Assembly: GCF_964340395.1 (NCBI RefSeq)
Contig: NC_135563.1
Span: 23,243,809 to 23,307,808 of the forward strand
DNA length: 64,000 bases
Direction: 5' to 3'
From: Glandiceps talaboti
Taxonomy: Eukaryota; Hemichordata; Enteropneusta; Spengelidae
Part shown: positions 59,750 to 64,000 of the stretch, piece by piece
Layout of the letters: every line of letters begins with the position of its first letter
Position numbering within the stretch: the first letter of the stretch is position 1
Notes under the pieces: generated by a model
What the model was told of the DNA's origin: nothing
What the model saw: the letters and a program-made list of their open reading frames with translations, nothing else
Databases searched by the model: none
Translations under genes and position numbers: made by a program

Positions 59750-61200
59750 CATGTTTAAAGGAAATGTTAGGTAAACTTGATTCTGAAAGTACAATTAGAA
59801 AAATGAATGATTTCTATATGAATTATGGTATGGTATAGTAAACATTTAAATTACCGTAGGGGGATTGGGTAACTGCTTAGATTTAAGAAAAAAATATTAG
59901 TGACTGAGGCCCAATATATTCCAAATTTGTTTGAATCAAATCTGCTTGAAGTGCCCACTTCCATATGTTCATTTATTAGAAAGTTACATCTGTATTGGAA
60001 ATGTTAACCAAAATGTTTTGTTTTTGAAGCAGTATTTCTGTCAAAAACAAGATCTGGCAGAATGAATTTAAGTTATGTTACGTTATGTAGTACAACATTG
60101 ATATGGCAAGTGAGTGTACCTATATGTATGACATGCTTACAGTATGACCTTTGACCTTGAGGAGCATAATGGAAGTTGAGTGTCCATAAGACATTAACTT
60201 GAAATGATCGAAGTCCAGGTTCATAATACCAAAGGATATGTTACAAAATCAGTATTTGCTTGATTTTCAGACATAATGAATTTTTCTCAAATGGGCTTTC
60301 AGGATTTTAACAATCTGAAATCTCTTTTTTATACCTTTGTCTTGCCATGTCTGAAATGATATTTTTTATTAGTTTAGCAGTAACAAAGTTGCTATGATAG
60401 CTCCATGTTTGCCACAAGAGGGCAGTATATTGTTGTAACTACGCAGCCCTTTGACAGCCATGCCAGCCTCTGAAATAGTTGTCATTGAGTGTGTTGTACA
60501 CTAATGTTTGTAAACAAGAACAATGTATTGAAGATATGTATATACAGAGAGCACATTAATATGGCTTTTTGACAAAGTATTGGCGATCACAGAAGATGTC
60601 AAATATTACACAAAACATCGATGTGAAATTTTGAAACTGTGTGACAATGAACCAAGATTTTAAATGAAAACTGAAAATCTGTGTTTATATATAGTTCGGA
60701 AATACTACTGACAATTTTGACTAAAAGATATGCAAAAAACACAAACATATTGTTAAGTGAATAATCCTGCTCTCTGAGAACTTATTAAAATGAATTTCAG
60801 CATAAACAATCAACTATCATAATCTCTTTCATGGACCATTCTCATTTTAAAAATTGTTTTGATCACATTTCAAGTGTAGATATTCCTTCATACTCACCTC
60901 ACCACCTTCATCAAATACTAATAGTTGCACAAAGATGGTGAGTTAGTTTTTAAAACACTGATGATGTCAACATAGAGTACCTTTTTGGTTTATTGTTTGT
61001 AGCGAGTATTTTGTCATTTTAGAGCCTTTAGAAAAGATGTCAAGATGACCAGGTCACATGATTCAGTGATAAAATTTGTGTACACAGAATCTGTGTAATT
61101 TTTTGTTTTGTTCCATATTTTAACTATTCACCCTTGTATACTTTACTCAGTGTTCACATAGTGTGTTTATATCCAATAAAGGTATTCTAACAGTACCAGT
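59750..61200 (+). other. Hexokinase 3' UTR (predicted)
   Basis: Non-coding stretch after the TAA, ending near AATAAA at 61175-61180 followed by GT-rich sequence. It contains the perfect DR1 motif at 60145-60157. Confidence 0.55.
60145..60157 (-). promoter_or_regulatory. Perfect DR1 nuclear receptor element
   Basis: TGACCTTTGACCT, i.e. AGGTCA-A-AGGTCA on the minus strand, within the hexokinase 3' UTR. A 13-bp exact match is unlikely by chance in a window this size, but function is unproven. Confidence 0.4.
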
Positions 61201-63594
61201 ATGTGTCAGTGTTTTTATTAAACAGGGTGAGGAAATTGAGGTCACATTTTAGCATGCAGGAATTGGGGGAAGGTCACATATTTCGCTACAGCCCAGGCCT
61301 GATCATTCTTGCAAATCAGAGCTGTTATTTCTTCCGTGACACTGTGAAATAACGTTATTGATGGCGTGTTTTGGACGGTGTCATAAAAAAGGCTGTGGTT
61401 TACGATGATGGGCCTGATTTCCTCGGATCTTCCCCCTTGTAATTAGACTATCTGGATCTGCTTGTTGCTATAACAACGCTAGAACCAGAGTGGCCAGAAC
61501 AGATTATTTGAACTTCATCAAGGGTTGAAAAAGATGAAGGCTAATCAAAATATCTGGAACTCACAAGATTTAAACTTGAGAGCAAAAAAACATTACTTAC
61601 CAGATACCATGGTGTTAAAAAATTGATTTATGTATAAGTAATGTCGTCAATTTCTGTACTTTAAAAAAACATCATCATAGAAGCCAAAAGAACATTGTTC
61701 AATTTTATTAAGAAAGGAAAGCCTGCCATGACAGGATAAAACATAACACTCTAATTGGCAAACTGGCTGAAGGTTGTTTGTATATAGATGATAATGAAAT
61801 TCTACAGGAAGCATTTAGCTATATCATTTGAAGATAAGTAACAGTCGTAGACTATAATCCCAATGTTTTATTTTGATAAAATTGGAAGACTGAATTTTAT
61901 ATTGCAATGTAACTACGATGTTAATTTGCTTCCACAAAGTATGCCAAAATATTAGAGATACATCAGAGTATTATTAAGACCTAAGGACATGAACGTAGGA
62001 AACTACTGAGGTCCTTGGATGCAAAGGTTGTAGATGAAATCATTTGGATTAATAAGAACATTCTGATGCACATTTCTTCTGTATTTATGACACGGGCATC
62101 AAATACGTTCCAGATTATTAGGAAAGCACAGACAATTTCTACCATGGGGAGAAATACAATATTAACATAAATGATTACCATGGATACCATATCTCAAGCT
62201 ATGTTGATGATCCTTTCAATTATCAGTCTGAATGAAATAAAAATAAGTCAGGAGACTTTGCACCATGTTTTTTTATAATTAATTTTCCCGAAATTCAGCA
62301 ATAAACGATTTGCTTATATATGCACTCCTAGGTTGCAATAAGCCCGGACCGATGACGTCATTACAGCCATACTTCAAAGCACTAAACATTACTGATGAAT
62401 CACTAAAACGAATGTAAACTTTTTGTGTGACTGTTTTAAGTACCTCTAGATCATGTTTGCTGTCGTAGGGTAAGGTAACGCGCCCTCATGCGGTAGGACT
62501 ATGACGCTTTAAAAAATCATCTTGTCTCTTAAATTTAAAAAAAACGATTGAAATATGGTAATGTTATGTTATGTTATGTTATGTTAACCGGAATTGAATA
62601 TTTTATAATATGCTTAAATCATAAGAAATATACTGGCAAAGAATTCGTTAAGACTTAGTTTAGAGAACTTCGATTATAGTTAAAAACGCAAGACCTATCA
62701 TCGTCAGCATGTTTTGTTATTTTACAAATATGATCCTGAAATGTTTTTTTTTTTTGTATCGTAGTGATTTAAAAAAATGTAAAATAAACGTACCTCTATC
62801 TGCAGCTCTGGTGCACCTTTACGTTTTCCCATTTCTTATTTGTCTTGTACCACTGCAGGGTTTTGAGATCTTCAGGAACAATCCACAAATTAAGTTTTCT
62901 GTCTTCAGCCAGAATCATACAATTGAGAATCATTAACCTTTGCGTGGTCCATGGATTCTAACAAAGCTACACAGTTTTGGTCCCCGGCCCTAGTTAGGTA
63001 TATCTCTATCTGGTAGACCACTGTACATAGTAAAATTTGACTATACACAGGGATATCTTATCTGATGTTGCATCTTTCTTTATCACTGCACTGCTGCTGC
63101 ATTGTCTCCTTGCTGCCAATGACAACACCATGTGGGAATCATTAATGGCTTACATCAAACTGTCCATGAAACACAAAAAAATGACAAATAGTCCAGCCAC
63201 TTCGAGAGTGGCAATCACATTATTATATTTGGAAAGAATTTGCCTTCGATGACGGTTTCTGGAGTGCTCATGTGCGATTACGTAAGATGCTTGGTCCTGG
63301 TGATAAAGCCCAGACCATCTAATATCATTGCCGATATCTTGCATACCTTCTTGCAGAAAGATGAGCGCCAAAGATCTAAGATAGTTTAATCCGTTTCGCT
63401 AAAAATTAACAAATATTTTTTTGTTGTATAACATATATACATTACACGTCATTCTCTTGGTTTGTCTGGTTGTCACTGGACAATCAATTCGATGCTATAT
63501 AGACACTCGACATACAGGATCACGAGACTGTTTTGAAGAGGAGGTGTTCCACAACCGTCGGGCAATCTTCTTGACCGTATATCCTTCTTCAAGA
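61201..63594. other. Intergenic region right of hexokinase
   Basis: No confident gene. It contains a weak LINE-like trace (61680-61840), a second perfect TGACGTCA at 62353-62360, and a TTATG repeat. Short open frames on both strands match no family I recognise. Confidence 0.5.
62559..62586 (+). repeat. TTATG pentanucleotide repeat
   Basis: About five units (ATGTTATGTTATG...). Confidence 0.85.
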
Positions 63595-63615
63595 ATGGCG
63601 CATTCTCCAGTAACT
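63595..63615 (+). CDS. Possible first exon of a gene running off the right edge
   Basis: ATG in good context (AAGAATGG) coding MAHSPVT followed by a consensus GTAAGT donor at 63616. The preceding 140 bp (63460-63600) is richer in CpG than its surroundings, as at a promoter or coding exon. The frame is open further upstream, so it could instead be the 3' part of an internal exon beginning at an AG near 63520. No family recognised. Confidence 0.2.
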
Positions 63616-64000
63616 GTAAGTGTCAACCTGTATACCATAGACCAACATATAAAAACCACCAAGTGTTATAGACCAACATATATATACAACCAAGTATTAT
63701 TATACATAAAAAGATAGTGTCACTGTCAAACGAATGTTTTAAACGTCTACTGGTTGATTTGTAAAATGGCAATTTTTATAGATTTCATGTACGTGTATTG
63801 AGAAAAAGAAGCTGTAGGCCTTTTTATCTCTGAGACAACTCTAAAGCTGTTTTTAGATTGCCAAATGGTCAGAGATTCCTTTATGTCGGTTGAAGCCTGC
63901 ACCCTCAGCAACGTAGGCATATCTGTAGATAGTGAGCTATAAAGGTTGTTGACCTATGTTTTAGGGAGGGCTCATTTACCTTTTAATGGAGTGGGGTCGA

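Noticed and set aside
1-64000. CRISPR array
   Set aside because: All direct repeats seen are contiguous mini- or microsatellites without unique spacers, in animal genomic DNA.

Overview
The window is eukaryotic nuclear DNA from an animal. It is AT-rich, the genes are split by phase-consistent GT-AG introns, and the introns are full of minisatellites, microsatellites and small transposon remnants. It carries a full-length adducin with a MARCKS-type tail, an Abraxas-type BRCA1-A scaffold and a single-domain hexokinase, which points to a bilaterian-grade invertebrate (a mollusc, annelid, hemichordate or similar). The exact lineage cannot be read from the sequence alone.

Layout. (1) 3,442-21,928 (+): full-length adducin, 13 constitutive coding exons plus one likely cassette microexon, about 724 aa, 3' UTR to about 24.7 kb. 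(2) 29,148-34,722 (+): a tandem adducin paralog of about 332 aa that keeps only the class II aldolase-like head; it has no tail and no MARCKS-related domain. (3) 39,624-46,548 (-): an Abraxas1 orthologue, nine exons, 429 aa, ending in the Ser-Pro-x-Phe motif that binds BRCA1 BRCT repeats. (4) 47,079-59,749 (+): a 445-aa hexokinase, nine exons, whose first coding exon holds only four codons. Abraxas and hexokinase diverge from a shared 530-bp promoter region containing a perfect CRE (TGACGTCA). (5) 61.2-64.0 kb: no confident gene, only a possible first exon near 63.6 kb and degraded repeat DNA.

How the genes relate. The two adducin genes are clear duplicates: three consecutive exons have identical lengths (231, 144 and 99 nt) in both. 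The two products could associate through their heads, but only the longer one could use the adducin tail to bind spectrin-actin or calmodulin. Abraxas and hexokinase are linked only by the shared promoter region. The hexokinase locus has several nuclear-receptor-like sites: two DR1 elements and an array of AGGTCA half-sites.

Non-genic content: a 24-unit, 30-bp minisatellite made of two unit variants, a 53-bp x8 minisatellite, a solo LTR with target-site duplication, two fossil LINE reverse-transcriptase C-termini, several MITE-like or hairpin elements, and many simple repeats. I found no wholly new biological system. The most notable items are the head-only adducin paralog, the altered HxH motif in the full-length adducin, the conserved C-terminal SPVF of Abraxas, and the regulatory motifs around hexokinase.
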